64,000 nucleotides of DNA from contig VXQZ01000007.1 of the NCBI GenBank assembly GCA_009838735.1, positions 1 to 64,000 of the forward strand, read 5' to 3'. This document shows, piece by piece, positions 1 through 8,288 of this stretch. Origin of the DNA: Chloroflexota bacterium. GTDB taxonomy: Bacteria > Chloroflexota > Dehalococcoidia > Bin125. The stretch's first letter is position 1. Each line of letters starts with the position of its first letter. Position numbers and translations under genes: made by a program. The notes under the pieces were generated by a model. It ran no database searches and had not been told where the DNA came from. It saw only the letters and a list, made by a program, of their open reading frames with translations.

Positions 1-427
1 GATGAAGCACGCCGTTATGCCGGAGCGACACCCTAAACACCGCTCCTCTGGATCGCATCTACAATCTTCAGGAGTTTGTGCTGTCCACTTGCCCGTGCTC
101 CTCGGTCAGCTTCTGCTGCTTCGCCTCAGGCCATTCAGCGCTCGTCGGCGCTGCGCAACAAGCCAGTGAGGATGCATGACCTACAAAGCGTGGAGCCGTA
201 GCAAGTCGGCGCGCTCCTTCAGCCACAACCGACGTAGCATCTGCGCGGCGGATGAAGCGCAGCCGCGCCTTTCCCGTTTCGTTGTCGCGATACACCGCGG
301 TCGCTGCCCAGCTGCGCCCTACACCGCGTCTCGCAAACCGAGCCTTGGCCAGCACAACCCTGCGTCCGTCGCAGAACTACAGCTCCAGCTGGAAGCGAAT
401 CTCAAAGGTTCTCGATTTTGTCCAGTT
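1..427. other. Region without a confirmed gene, 3' of tRNA-Ile2
   Basis: No complete gene is recognisable here. The minus strand carries a protein-like reading frame (68-355, listed separately). Its apparent upstream half, 380 to about 425, is in the same frame but separated by a TAG at 377-379, so the stretch may hold a decayed gene starting right after the tRNA 3' end. No integrase or transposase motif was seen. Confidence 0.4.
68..355 (-). CDS. Small unrecognised ORF or gene remnant
   Basis: This is a 95-codon frame with a GTG start, arginine- and alanine-rich, with a coherent central stretch (VYRDNETGKARLRFIRRAD). I do not recognise the family. The frame continues upstream with plausible protein sequence (FEIRFQLEL) but is cut by a TAG at 377-379. 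It may therefore be a broken gene rather than a real start at 355. It lies directly downstream of the tRNA-Ile2 gene on the same strand. It could also be a chance open frame in GC-rich DNA, so confidence is low. Confidence 0.25.
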   Translation of the reverse strand: MLAKARFARRGVGRSWAATAVYRDNETGKARLRFIRRADATSVVAEGARRLATAPRFVGHASSLACCAAPTSAEWPEAKQQKLTEEHGQVDSTNS

Positions 428-503
428 TGGTGGGCCGGGCTGGATTCGAACCAACGACCGAGCGGTTATGAGCCGCCTGCTCTGACCCCTGAGCTACCGG
501 CCC
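428..503 (-). tRNA. ileX: tRNA-Ile2 (anticodon CAT, lysidine-type)
   Basis: The minus strand folds as a full cloverleaf. It has a 7-bp acceptor stem (GGGCCGG with CCGGCCC), discriminator A and an encoded CCA at 428-430. The T-arm is GTTGG-TTCGAAT-CCAGC and the anticodon loop is CTCATAA, with anticodon CAT. The anticodon stem lacks the three G-C pairs of initiator tRNA. The D-arm to T-arm sequence closely resembles E. coli tRNA-Ile2 rather than elongator tRNA-Met, so C34 is probably modified to lysidine by TilS to read AUA. An elongator Met identity is the alternative. Confidence 0.9.
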
Positions 504-549
504 CTGGAGCGTCGGCGCGCCGTCTCACCAGTCTATCCAGCGGCTCATC

Positions 550-555
550 TACGAT
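550..555 (+). promoter_or_regulatory. Predicted -10 element of a leaderless promoter (DUF192 gene)
   Basis: TACGAT lies exactly 6 nt before the ATG at 562, so transcription would start at or next to the start codon. No Shine-Dalgarno sequence precedes the ATG. The same spacing recurs at several other genes in this window. Confidence 0.45.
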
Positions 556-561
556 CCGCGC

Positions 562-1125
562 ATGACCTGGCGCCTCAGTTTCTCCACACTGATCGGGCTG
601 GCAGCACTGGCAGTGCTGGCCTGTGGCCCATCCGGCGACCCTGCCACGCGCGGTGGCATCATCGCCCCGGCGGTCGAAAGGCCCGAAGAGCTGGCAGGAC
701 TCCTCGACCTGCCTCCGCTGGTGAGCGAGGTCGTCTTCCCCTGGTCCGAGGTGATCGTCAGTCGACAATCAGGAGACATTGCCCTTGGCGTGCTGGTTGC
801 CAACACGGCGGATCGCCGCAGCCGAGGCATGATGTACTGGAGCGGACTGCCGTCCAACAGCGGCATGATCTTCATCTGGGAACGGACGCGCGAGCGCAGC
901 GGCGGATTCTGGAACCGCAATGTGCCGATAGACCTGAGCGTGGCCTGGCTCGCTCGCGATGGAACCATCCTCGAATTCACGACGCTGTATGCCGAGGACG
1001 ACACGACCAAGCGCCCGCAGCAGCCGTACTTCTTCGTCCTGGAGATGCCTCATGGCAGGTTCGAGCAGATGGGAATCGCGCTCGGTGACCGAGTGTTAAT
1101 CCCGGAAACACTATTGCCGAACTAG
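562..1125 (+). CDS. DUF192 family lipoprotein
   Basis: This 187-residue protein has an N-terminal hydrophobic signal ending in a lipobox-like LAC (residues about 19-21), so it is probably a membrane-anchored lipoprotein. The C-terminal two thirds match the DUF192 (COG1430) pattern: an R-x-R-G-M-M-Y start, a GMIF strand, a W-N-x-N-V-P-I-D-L segment, and a closing FVLEMPHGRFEQMGIALGDRV. The molecular function of the family is not established. The gene stands alone, and the ATG is preceded by TACGAT at leaderless spacing, not by a ribosome binding site. The next gene is a tiny membrane ORF 107 bp downstream. Confidence 0.85.
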   Translation: MTWRLSFSTLIGLAALAVLACGPSGDPATRGGIIAPAVERPEELAGLLDLPPLVSEVVFPWSEVIVSRQSGDIALGVLVANTADRRSRGMMYWSGLPSNSGMIFIWERTRERSGGFWNRNVPIDLSVAWLARDGTILEFTTLYAEDDTTKRPQQPYFFVLEMPHGRFEQMGIALGDRVLIPETLLPN

Positions 1126-1232
1126 TCACGTCCACGCGTGGATGTTCCGCCTACGACGCAGTCTGATCGTGATATTGTGCCGACAAATACAGGCCGCTTG
1201 ATGCCGCGGCCGCAAGCAGAACGGAATCCGCA

Positions 1233-1331
1233 ATGAAGCGAATTATTGGTGTCGGCGCGATTCTGGCGGTGTTGGCCGCCGTCGCTCGCGTGGTGATGGG
1301 CCGTCGGCGTGACGCGGAGGACGAGGCGTAG
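1233..1331 (+). CDS. Predicted 32-residue single-pass membrane peptide
   Basis: The frame starts MKRIIGVGAILAVLAAVARV, a basic residue pair followed by about 17 hydrophobic residues, and ends in a charged tail rich in Arg, Asp and Glu. This is typical of a one-helix inner-membrane small protein with its charged tail in the cytoplasm. It sits 8 bp ahead of the probable start of glycerol kinase and its final codons contain GGAGG (1316-1320), which could couple translation into glpK. No family is recognised and expression is unproven. Chance coding is possible at this length. Confidence 0.45.
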   Translation: MKRIIGVGAILAVLAAVARVVMGRRRDAEDEA

Positions 1332-1339
1332 CACCCCGC

Positions 1340-2779
1340 CTGATCCTCGCCCTCGATCAAGGAACTTCCTCTAGCCGCGCGCTGGTCTTCGACCAGCGGG
1401 GACGCGTTTGCGCAACCGCGCAGCGCATTGTCGACTCGTCGTATCCTCAGCCGGGCTGGGTCGAACAGTCTCCACATGCGCTCTGGCAAAGCCAGCTGGA
1501 CGCGGCCCGAGAGGCCGTCCAACAGGTTGGCGTCGGCAACGTCCGTGCGATCGCCATCGCGAATCAGCGCGAGACCTCACTCATCTGGCATCGCGGAACG
1601 CTGGAGCCAATCGGCCCGGCGATCGTCTGGCAATGCCGACGCACCGCGCAGGTGTGCGAGGAACTCGCTCAGTCTCATGGCCCAGAGATTCGCGATCGCA
1701 CTGGCCTCCAACCGGACGCCTACTTTTCCGGACCCAAGTTTGCCTGGCTGCTTGACCAGGTAGGCGGCGCGCGCGATCTGGCTGAGGCCGGAACGTTGGC
1801 CTGTGGCACGGTCGACGCCTGGCTGCTGGCCAATCTGACCGGCGGCATAAGTCATGCCACCGACGTGACCAATGCGTCGAGAACGATGCTCTGGAATCTC
1901 GCCGAGCACCGTTGGGACCAGCAACTGTGCGCCTGGCAGCAGGTGCCGATCTCAACCTTGCCCGAGGTCAGACCCAGCGCCAGCGAATTCGGGTTCACCG
2001 ATGAGTCGCTGTTCGGCGAACGATTGCCCATCCTGGCAATCGCCGGCGACCAGCAGGCGGCCTTGTTTGGTCACGGCATCACGCGTCCGGGATCGGCAAA
2101 GTGCACCTACGGCACCGGAGCATTCCTGCTCTCGCACGCCGGCGATGCCCCGTTGACGGCGTCAATACCGGATGGATTGATCCTCACAGCCACCGCCGAC
2201 AACGGCTTCGCCTATGAGGGGGGAATTTTCACCGCCGGGTCCACAATCCAGTGGTTTAGAGACGAGCTACAGCTCGCGCCGTCCGCCCCCGAGATCTCGA
2301 AACTGGCGGCCACCACGGACAGTTCAGCAGGCGTGATGATGATTCCCGCGCTCGCCGGGCTCGGATCACCTCACTGGGATCCTGACGCACGAGGAGCGAT
2401 CCTCGGCATCACTCGAGGAACAACGCCAGCACAACTCGCGCGAGCGGCTCTGGAATCAGTGGCCTTTCGGGTCAGGGAGATCGTCGAAGCAATGGAGTCG
2501 GGCGGCACCCCGATCGACGAGCTGCGTGTCGATGGAGGCATGACCTCCAGCGACGTGCTCATGCAGATTCAGGCCAACGTCCTGCAACGTCCCATCATTC
2601 GCCCGGCGATGCAGGAGACGACGGCGCTCGGAGTCGCCCGGCTGGCCATGAACGTCGCAGGAATCAAACTAGAGATCGAGATCAATGAACGGCGCTTCGA
2701 GCCGAACGCCGACCTACACTCCGAGTTCGAACGCTGGAGCGCCGCCCGCCGCGCGGTGCAATCGATCCCTCCTCGGTGA
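1340..2779 (+). CDS. glpK: Glycerol kinase (probable non-AUG start)
   Basis: This enzyme phosphorylates glycerol with ATP to sn-glycerol 3-phosphate in the cytoplasm. The FGGY-kinase fold is clear. The first strand and phosphate loop read LILALDQGTSSSRALVFD, and later come NQRET, a GTVDAWLL segment, the ATP-domain GTGAF and SPHWDPDARG motifs, and a C-terminal RVDGGMTSSDVLMQ. Length would be 479 residues against about 500 in the family. The frame is bounded upstream by a TGA at 1310-1312, and no ATG, GTG or TTG occurs before GTG 1652, which would remove the whole N-terminal nucleotide-binding motif. CTG 1340 (or ATC 1343) is therefore the most likely start, unless the sequence has an indel. 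glpD follows after 16 bp, so the two form a glycerol operon. Confidence 0.85.
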   Translation: MILALDQGTSSSRALVFDQRGRVCATAQRIVDSSYPQPGWVEQSPHALWQSQLDAAREAVQQVGVGNVRAIAIANQRETSLIWHRGTLEPIGPAIVWQCRRTAQVCEELAQSHGPEIRDRTGLQPDAYFSGPKFAWLLDQVGGARDLAEAGTLACGTVDAWLLANLTGGISHATDVTNASRTMLWNLAEHRWDQQLCAWQQVPISTLPEVRPSASEFGFTDESLFGERLPILAIAGDQQAALFGHGITRPGSAKCTYGTGAFLLSHAGDAPLTASIPDGLILTATADNGFAYEGGIFTAGSTIQWFRDELQLAPSAPEISKLAATTDSSAGVMMIPALAGLGSPHWDPDARGAILGITRGTTPAQLARAALESVAFRVREIVEAMESGGTPIDELRVDGGMTSSDVLMQIQANVLQRPIIRPAMQETTALGVARLAMNVAGIKLEIEINERRFEPNADLHSEFERWSAARRAVQSIPPR

Positions 2780-2795
2780 ATAGACTCAAGAAGTC

Positions 2796-4433
2796 ATGGC
2801 CACCGCACACTATGACGTGATCATCATCGGCGGCGGCATCAACGGCGCCGCCACTGCCGCTGCAGTGGCCGCGCGAGGGTACCGATCGCTGGTCCTGGAA
2901 CAGGACGACTTCGCAGCCGGCACGACCTCCGCTTCAACCAAACTGATCCACGGCGGGTTGCGATATCTCGAGACCGGCGACGCGCGTCTGGTCCATGAAT
3001 CGCTGCAATCGCGAGAACGACTGCTGCGCGAGCGTCCCCACCTGGTGCGACCGATGGGCTTCATCCTGCCCGTCTACGACGGCGACCCGCGTCCCCCCTG
3101 GTACATCCGCTCCGGGCTGGCGCTCTACGACCTCTTGTCGCCCCGCAAGGTCTCTCCCTGGCATTCGTCGTTTTCGGAGCGGGAGCTGCAACGGTTCGAG
3201 CCGTCGATCTCAACCGACCATCTCAAGGCGGCATTCCTCTACCACGATGCCCAGGTCTGGTCGCCGGAACGGCTGACGTTGGAGTACCTCGCCGCTGCCC
3301 GCGCCTCGGGCGCGGATCTGCGAAATCATTCGGCGGTCGACTTCATCATCGTCGACGGTGGACGCGCTCGAGGCGTCGACTTTCACGACGTGCTCACCGG
3401 ACGCCGATCCACAGCATCGGGTCGATTGGTCGTTAACGCCGCCGGCCCGTGGGTCGATGCCGTCCTGGACGCGACCGGGCGCTCGATGAGACGTCGAATC
3501 GGTGGAACTCGCGGTTCACACCTGGTCGTCGACCTGAGCGGCCGCGGACCAAAACACGCCGTGTTGGCCAGCGCCCAATCAGACGGGCGACCGATGTTCG
3601 TCACCCCGTGGCTCGATCATCACATCATCGGCACGACGGATGTCCGCGACGACGAGGATCCCTCGGATGTAAGAGCCGCAGGTTGGGAGATCGACTACCT
3701 CATCGCCGAGGCCGCCCGAGTGCTCCCGGGACTCGGGATCGAACATCGAAACGTCCTCTATGCCTATTCGGGAGTTCGCCCGCTTGCGCGAGCCGGGGAC
3801 GGCGTGTTCGAAGGCGCAATCTCGCGTCGATCAATCATTGCCGATCATGCCTCCGAAGGGGTCGAACGGCTAATCTCCGTCGTCGGAGGAAAGCTGACCA
3901 CGGCCGCTGAACTGGGACGCCAGGTGGCGGAGTCGGTCGCACAACAGATCGGCCGGCCGCGAGCGCGCGGCATCGCTGCCTTGCCGGAAACCCCCACCAG
4001 CAGAGCGGTGTTCCTCCCTCCGCCGACCCAGGAGCATCTGCGAACGGTGTACGGACCCCGGGTGCCCGAAGTTGCCGCCTACGCGGCGTCCGACGCGTCG
4101 CTCGCCGAGCCGATCTCGGCCCAGCACCGCGACATCGGCGCCCAGGTGGCCTACGCGGTCGAACATGAGGGCGCCCGGACGGTCGCCGATGTGTTGCTCA
4201 GGCGCACGGCAGTCGGCCTGACCAGAGATTTGGGCCGCAGCGCTGCCCGCCCAACGGCGGCCATTATGGCGAGTCGACTCGGCTGGTCGGAAGACGAACG
4301 GGAACAGGCAGTGCGAGACTACTTCGCCGAACTGCATCGCCGATTCGTGATCATCAATCCGTCAATTTCGATTCCACCGGCAGAGCGTTTGCCCGACGAC
4401 CCCGACCAGGGAGTCGATCTCGCTCAGAGCTAG
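2796..4433 (+). CDS. glpD: FAD-dependent glycerol-3-phosphate dehydrogenase
   Basis: GlpD oxidises sn-glycerol 3-phosphate to dihydroxyacetone phosphate, passing electrons via FAD to the quinone pool at the membrane. The 545-residue protein opens with the dinucleotide-binding motif [17 protein letters not shown] and the acidic strand end [13 protein letters not shown]. It then shows the family signature [16 protein letters not shown] near residue 50 and the FAD-contacting [13 protein letters not shown] near residue 365. A C-terminal DAO_C-like helical domain follows. It lies 16 bp after glpK and completes glycerol entry into glycolysis. Its stop overlaps the copA stop by 4 bp, tail to tail. 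Confidence 0.93.
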   Translation: MATAHYDVIIIGGGINGAATAAAVAARGYRSLVLEQDDFAAGTTSASTKLIHGGLRYLETGDARLVHESLQSRERLLRERPHLVRPMGFILPVYDGDPRPPWYIRSGLALYDLLSPRKVSPWHSSFSERELQRFEPSISTDHLKAAFLYHDAQVWSPERLTLEYLAAARASGADLRNHSAVDFIIVDGGRARGVDFHDVLTGRRSTASGRLVVNAAGPWVDAVLDATGRSMRRRIGGTRGSHLVVDLSGRGPKHAVLASAQSDGRPMFVTPWLDHHIIGTTDVRDDEDPSDVRAAGWEIDYLIAEAARVLPGLGIEHRNVLYAYSGVRPLARAGDGVFEGAISRRSIIADHASEGVERLISVVGGKLTTAAELGRQVAESVAQQIGRPRARGIAALPETPTSRAVFLPPPTQEHLRTVYGPRVPEVAAYAASDASLAEPISAQHRDIGAQVAYAVEHEGARTVADVLLRRTAVGLTRDLGRSAARPTAAIMASRLGWSEDEREQAVRDYFAELHRRFVIINPSISIPPAERLPDDPDQGVDLAQS

Positions 4434-6685
4434 CCGCTCCCGGTTTGCCAGCGGTTCAGACGCAAGGCGTTGGTCAGGACCGAGATTGAACTGGCGACCA
4501 TCGCCAGGGCGGCGGCGATCGGTTCGAACTGTCCGCGCTCACCGAACAGCCACGTCAGACCCCCAGGCACGCCGCCGGCCGCATCGAAAATGGGTACGGC
4601 CAGACCGGCGGCCAGCGGAATCAGCAGGATGTTGTACGCGAAGGCGAAGCCGAGATTCTGCCGGATGACCTTCCGCGTCGCCCTGGCCAACAGCACTGCC
4701 TGGGCGGCGCGCAGCGGATTCGATTGCATCAGTCCGACCTGGGCGGTTTCCAGCGCGATGTCGGATCCCGTGCGCATGGCCAGCCCGAGATCGGCCTGAC
4801 TCAGCGCTGGAGCGTCATTGACGCCGTCGCCGATCATCGCCACGCGACGGTCGTCCGACTGAAGCTCGGCAACTGCGCGGGCCTTTCCTTCGGGCAGGAT
4901 GCGCGAATGAACATCTCGTATACCGACTGCCACGGCCACCGCCTCGGCGCTCTGCTCCGTGTCACCACTGACCAGCATCGACCGGATGCCCTGTTGCGAC
5001 AGCGCCTCGATGGCCTCGGCGGCGCCCGGCTTGACCCGATCTCTCAGGCCGATTACTCCGATCAGGAGTCCGTCTCGTGCGACGTACACCGGCGTGTCCT
5101 CGCCCTCGTCCGGCGGAGTCTCAACGCCCTGCTCCGACATCATGGCCGCGCTGCCAACGGCCACACTGAGGCCGTCGATGGTTGCAACCGCCCCTCTTCC
5201 CGGTTCGCTGCGAAATCCTTCTATCGCGAGCAGGTCGATCCTTTGATCCTCTGCGTAGGCGGCGATGGCGGCGCCAAGCGGATGCTCCGAGTGTTGTTCG
5301 ACCGACGCCGCGATGCTCAACAGTTCTTGCTCGGAGACTCGCAGCGGTTCCAATGAACTGACTTCATGGTGTCCGGTCGTCAGGGTGCCCGTCTTGTCCC
5401 AGACCACGGTGTCGATCTTGCCGGCGGCCTCGAGCGCTTCGGCGTCGCGGAACAGGATCCCCAACCGAGCCGCCCGTCCCGAACCGGCGGCGATGGCGGC
5501 CGGAGTGGCCAGCCCAAGCGCGCAGGGACAGGCGACGACCAGCACGGCCACGGCGCTGAGCACGGCGGCGGTCCAGCTCGACGCATCCCCGAAGACTGCC
5601 CAGGCCACAAACGTCAGCGCGGCAATGAACACGACCGTCGGGACGAACACGCTCGCGATCCGGTCGGCCAGACGCTGCACGGGAGCTTTCGAGGATTGAG
5701 CCCGCTCGACGGCCGACGTGATCCGCGCCAGAGCCGTCGTCGCGCCCACCTCCGTTGCCTGGTAGCTGAAGGCGCCGTCAAGATTCATCGTGCCGGCGAA
5801 GACCAGCTCGCCAGGGCCCTTGGCAACTGGCACACTCTCACCGGTCAGCATCGACTCGTCGATCGAGCTGGATCCGCTCAGGACGACGCCGTCAACAGGG
5901 ACCTGTTCTCCGGGCCGTACTCGAAGAGTGTCTCCGACCCTCACATCTGCTGCGGGAACATCGCCCTCAAGGCCGTCCCTGACGACTCGCGCCGTCTGCG
6001 GCGCCAGTTCCAGCAAGCCCGTCAATGCGGCTGCGGCGCGGATCCGCACCCGAGCTTCGAGCGCCCGGCCCAGGCTGACGAAGCCCACGATGATCAGCGC
6101 CGTATCGAAAAACACGTCTCGCGACGCATCCGCGCCTTCGAGCACGCCGGGAAACAACGCGCTCACGCTGCTGTAGCCCCAGGCTGCCACGACGCCCAGC
6201 ACGATCAGCGTGTCCATATCGCTGGTCCGCCGCGACGCGGCGAGCGCCGCGCGGCGAATCATCGGCCACAGGCTCCAGGCGATCGTCGGCGTGGCAACCG
6301 CGAACAGGATCAGGAAAAACAGGTCGGGATTCCAGCCAAACTCGCCCCAGCGATTGGCCTGCATGGCGAAAAAAATGCCCCAGCCGAGGAAGAGCGCGGG
6401 TCCGGCGCGAATCAGCAGCGGGGCGATCGCGCCGACCCCCGCTGGCTGGTCGTCCTCCAGCGAGTCGACCAGCTCGTAGCCGGCGCCGCTGATCGCCGCG
6501 CTCAGAGACGGTTGCTCGATCGGCCGCTCGACCTCGATCACGGCGCGACCCGCGATGAAATCCGCCGACGCTTCCGAAATGCCGTCGATCTTGACCAGCG
6601 CCCGCTCGACCCGCCGCACGCAAGCGGCGCAGTGCATCCCCTCGATCCGCAACGTCTGGGTCTGATGCTCGGTCGCCGTCGTCAT
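4430..6685 (-). CDS. copA: Cu(I)-exporting P1B-type ATPase
   Basis: This 751-residue pump expels Cu(I) (possibly Ag(I)) across the cytoplasmic membrane. The N-terminus has one heavy-metal-associated domain with GMHCAAC (Cys19 and Cys22). Eight predicted membrane helices follow, with the CPC metal site in [10 protein letters not shown], the phosphorylation motif DKTGTLTTG, the SEHP nucleotide-binding motif and the hinge [10 protein letters not shown]. The late helices carry AYN and MVASS, the P1B-1 (copper) signature residues. I chose the ATG at 6685, four residues before TEHQTQTL. An ATG at 6697 and an upstream GTG (6739) are alternatives. No metal-responsive repressor gene is adjacent. It is monocistronic and convergent with glpD. 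Confidence 0.93.
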   Translation of the reverse strand: MTTATEHQTQTLRIEGMHCAACVRRVERALVKIDGISEASADFIAGRAVIEVERPIEQPSLSAAISGAGYELVDSLEDDQPAGVGAIAPLLIRAGPALFLGWGIFFAMQANRWGEFGWNPDLFFLILFAVATPTIAWSLWPMIRRAALAASRRTSDMDTLIVLGVVAAWGYSSVSALFPGVLEGADASRDVFFDTALIIVGFVSLGRALEARVRIRAAAALTGLLELAPQTARVVRDGLEGDVPAADVRVGDTLRVRPGEQVPVDGVVLSGSSSIDESMLTGESVPVAKGPGELVFAGTMNLDGAFSYQATEVGATTALARITSAVERAQSSKAPVQRLADRIASVFVPTVVFIAALTFVAWAVFGDASSWTAAVLSAVAVLVVACPCALGLATPAAIAAGSGRAARLGILFRDAEALEAAGKIDTVVWDKTGTLTTGHHEVSSLEPLRVSEQELLSIAASVEQHSEHPLGAAIAAYAEDQRIDLLAIEGFRSEPGRGAVATIDGLSVAVGSAAMMSEQGVETPPDEGEDTPVYVARDGLLIGVIGLRDRVKPGAAEAIEALSQQGIRSMLVSGDTEQSAEAVAVAVGIRDVHSRILPEGKARAVAELQSDDRRVAMIGDGVNDAPALSQADLGLAMRTGSDIALETAQVGLMQSNPLRAAQAVLLARATRKVIRQNLGFAFAYNILLIPLAAGLAVPIFDAAGGVPGGLTWLFGERGQFEPIAAALAMVASSISVLTNALRLNRWQTGSG

Positions 6686-6845
6686 TGACTGCAGCATATG
6701 TCGGCGACGGCCACTGAGACCGGCTTCCGCCGCACGCACGTCTCACCGAAGTCGGATACGATCAGAACACATGTATTGACATATCGTGAGATGTCCGTCG
6801 TGTTCAGTCAACAACCAGCCCCCGACAGCAAACATCTGCAATTCC

Positions 6846-6935
6846 CTGGATTTCCACGGACAGAACGTGACCAAACTGAGCCACATCTGGACCAATCAAG
6901 AAGAATCTGGACAAATCTGGACAAATCCGGACACC
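6846..6935 (+). repeat. Degenerate 10-bp tandem array, copy A (unit near TCTGGACAAA)
   Basis: Nine consecutive units keep an exact 10-bp register. The last four-unit block is the cleanest: TCTGGACAAA at 6906-6915 and again at 6916-6925, and TCCGGACACC at 6926-6935. Earlier units such as ACGGACAGAA (6856), CGTGACCAAA (6866) and TCTGGACCAA (6886) have decayed. The array reads in the direction of the downstream gene at 7047. Related arrays lie at 22098-22137 (minus strand) and 48934-48963. Confidence 0.75.
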
Positions 6936-7034
6936 AAAACGCCCGATCCTCAGTCCTCGACAGCAGATCGAGCCATCACCCCCGAAAATCCGTCCGGACA
7001 TCGCAGATTCCCTCCGCACAGTCTGAACAAGGCC

Positions 7035-7040
7035 TAGGCT
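7035..7040 (+). promoter_or_regulatory. Predicted -10 element of a leaderless promoter (ATP-grasp gene)
   Basis: TAGGCT is followed by six nucleotides (GACCCC) and then ATG 7047, with no Shine-Dalgarno sequence in between. Confidence 0.5.
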
Positions 7041-7046
7041 GACCCC

Positions 7047-8270
7047 ATGCCGCGCGTCATGCTGCTGATTCCGACCGCCTCCTATCGAGCCCCCGACTTT
7101 ATGTCGGCCGCCGACAAGCTGGGCCTCGACGTCGTCGTTGCTTCAGACATCGATCAACCGTTGGCCGACATGTACCCCGGTCGCTGGCTCACGCTGCCCT
7201 ACCACGACGTCGAGCGTGGTGCGCAGGCCGTCGCGCGATATTCCGATCGCTTCCCGCTCGACGCGGTCGTCGCCGTAGACGATCCCGGCACCATTCTGGC
7301 AGCGCACGCGACTGCCGAACTGCAGTTGACCGGCAACTCTCCGGAGTCGGTCATCGGGACACGCGACAAATCCGAGCTGCGCAGATCCCTCGATGCCCAC
7401 GGTGTGCGCTCGCCGTGGTGGCAGGTCTATCGATTCGAGGATGAGTCCCCCGCAAAGTCCCTGAGATATCCCGTCGTCGTCAAGCCGCTTGGTCTCAACG
7501 GCTCGCGCGGCGTCATGCGTGCGAACGACCCGATGTCCTTCGAACGGGCAGTCGACCGGCTGCGAAAACTGCTGGGCACCAGGTCGGCGGCCCAGGAATG
7601 CGGCGATCTGGCCGACCGCTACCTCGTTGAGGGCTACATTCCCGGCACGGAAGTCGCCCTGGAAGGGCTGCTCAGGGACGGTGAACTGCACACCCTCGCT
7701 GTATTCGACAAGCCCGATCCGCTCGACGGACCCTTCTTCGAGGAGACCATCTACGTCACCCCCTCAAGATTGCCCGATCAACAGATAGAGGAGATTGTCG
7801 AGACCGCGCGTCGTTCGGCGGAGGCGCTGGGCCTGTGCGACGGGCCGCTGCACGCCGAACTGCGCCTGAACGACGAGGGCGCCTGGCCGGTGGACGTGGC
7901 TGCGAGAACAATTGGCGGACTCTGCGCGCGGACGCTGCGCTTCGGGGCCGGTATGTCCTTGGAAGAAATCGTGCTGCGCCACGCCATCAGCGCGCCTCTG
8001 GAGACGCTGAATCGCGAAGCGACCGCAGCCGGCGTGATGATGATGCCAATCGTCGGCCGAGGCCGCATCAAGGCCATACTGGGTCTCGACCAGGCAGCCG
8101 CGGTCCCGCTCATCGAAAACATCGAGATGGAGGCGCGCGTCGGCGACATGCTCGTCCCACTCCCCGAGGGGGCCGATTATCCCGGTTTCATCTTCGCCCG
8201 AGGCACTGATCCGGCAGAAGTGGAATCTGCATTGCGCGAGGCATGGTCGAAGATCGAGTTCGTCCTCTAA
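7047..8270 (+). CDS. ATP-grasp domain protein, unknown ligase
   Basis: The 407-residue protein has the three-part ATP-grasp architecture: an N-terminal Rossmann-like domain (MPRVMLLIPTASYRAPDF), the ATP-binding lid strand YPVVVKPLGLNGSRGV near residue 145, and catalytic metal-site segments HAELRLNDEGAWPVDVAARTIGG near residue 270. Such enzymes form an amide, thioester or carboxy-phosphate bond using ATP. It resembles carbamoyl-phosphate-synthase-like and L-amino-acid-ligase-like members, but the substrates cannot be read from the sequence. It stands alone, with a leaderless-type promoter and the 10-bp array upstream. The downstream MFS gene is convergent. Confidence 0.8.
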   Translation: MPRVMLLIPTASYRAPDFMSAADKLGLDVVVASDIDQPLADMYPGRWLTLPYHDVERGAQAVARYSDRFPLDAVVAVDDPGTILAAHATAELQLTGNSPESVIGTRDKSELRRSLDAHGVRSPWWQVYRFEDESPAKSLRYPVVVKPLGLNGSRGVMRANDPMSFERAVDRLRKLLGTRSAAQECGDLADRYLVEGYIPGTEVALEGLLRDGELHTLAVFDKPDPLDGPFFEETIYVTPSRLPDQQIEEIVETARRSAEALGLCDGPLHAELRLNDEGAWPVDVAARTIGGLCARTLRFGAGMSLEEIVLRHAISAPLETLNREATAAGVMMMPIVGRGRIKAILGLDQAAAVPLIENIEMEARVGDMLVPLPEGADYPGFIFARGTDPAEVESALREAWSKIEFVL

Positions 8271-8288
8271 CGGCGTTTCTGTCCCCTA

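Larger units (their letters stand above)
6698..7046. other. Long intergenic region between copA and the ATP-grasp gene
   Basis: This stretch separates two divergent genes. The copA-proximal side contains a TTGACATAT stretch (6777-6785). The centre is occupied by a 10-bp-period tandem array (6846-6935), and the right end carries the TAGGCT element directly before the ATP-grasp gene. Short open frames exist on both strands but none resembles a protein. Confidence 0.5.

Noticed and set aside
377..379. In-frame TAG as possible pyrrolysine codon
   Set aside because: The frame has no recognisable methylamine methyltransferase or other Pyl-protein context, and the simpler reading is a decayed gene.
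428..503. Initiator tRNA-Met
   Set aside because: The anticodon stem lacks the GGG/CCC pairs and position 1-72 is a normal G-C pair; the arms match tRNA-Ile2 instead.
5366..6688. 440-codon plus-strand frame
   Set aside because: It is antisense to copA, whose metal-ATPase motifs are complete; the plus-strand product is rich in Arg and Gly without any domain.
6750..6800. Copper-responsive operator upstream of copA
   Set aside because: ACATGTATTGACAT-type half-sites are suggestive, but no clean symmetric operator of a known copper regulator is visible and no regulator gene is nearby.
6846..6935. Possible CRISPR array
   Set aside because: Units are only 10 bp, directly adjacent, degenerate and without unique spacers; no cas gene is present in the window.
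6786..7037. Small plus-strand frame between copA and the ATP-grasp gene
   Set aside because: Its sequence is generated by the 10-bp repeat array and shows no conserved domain or ribosome site.
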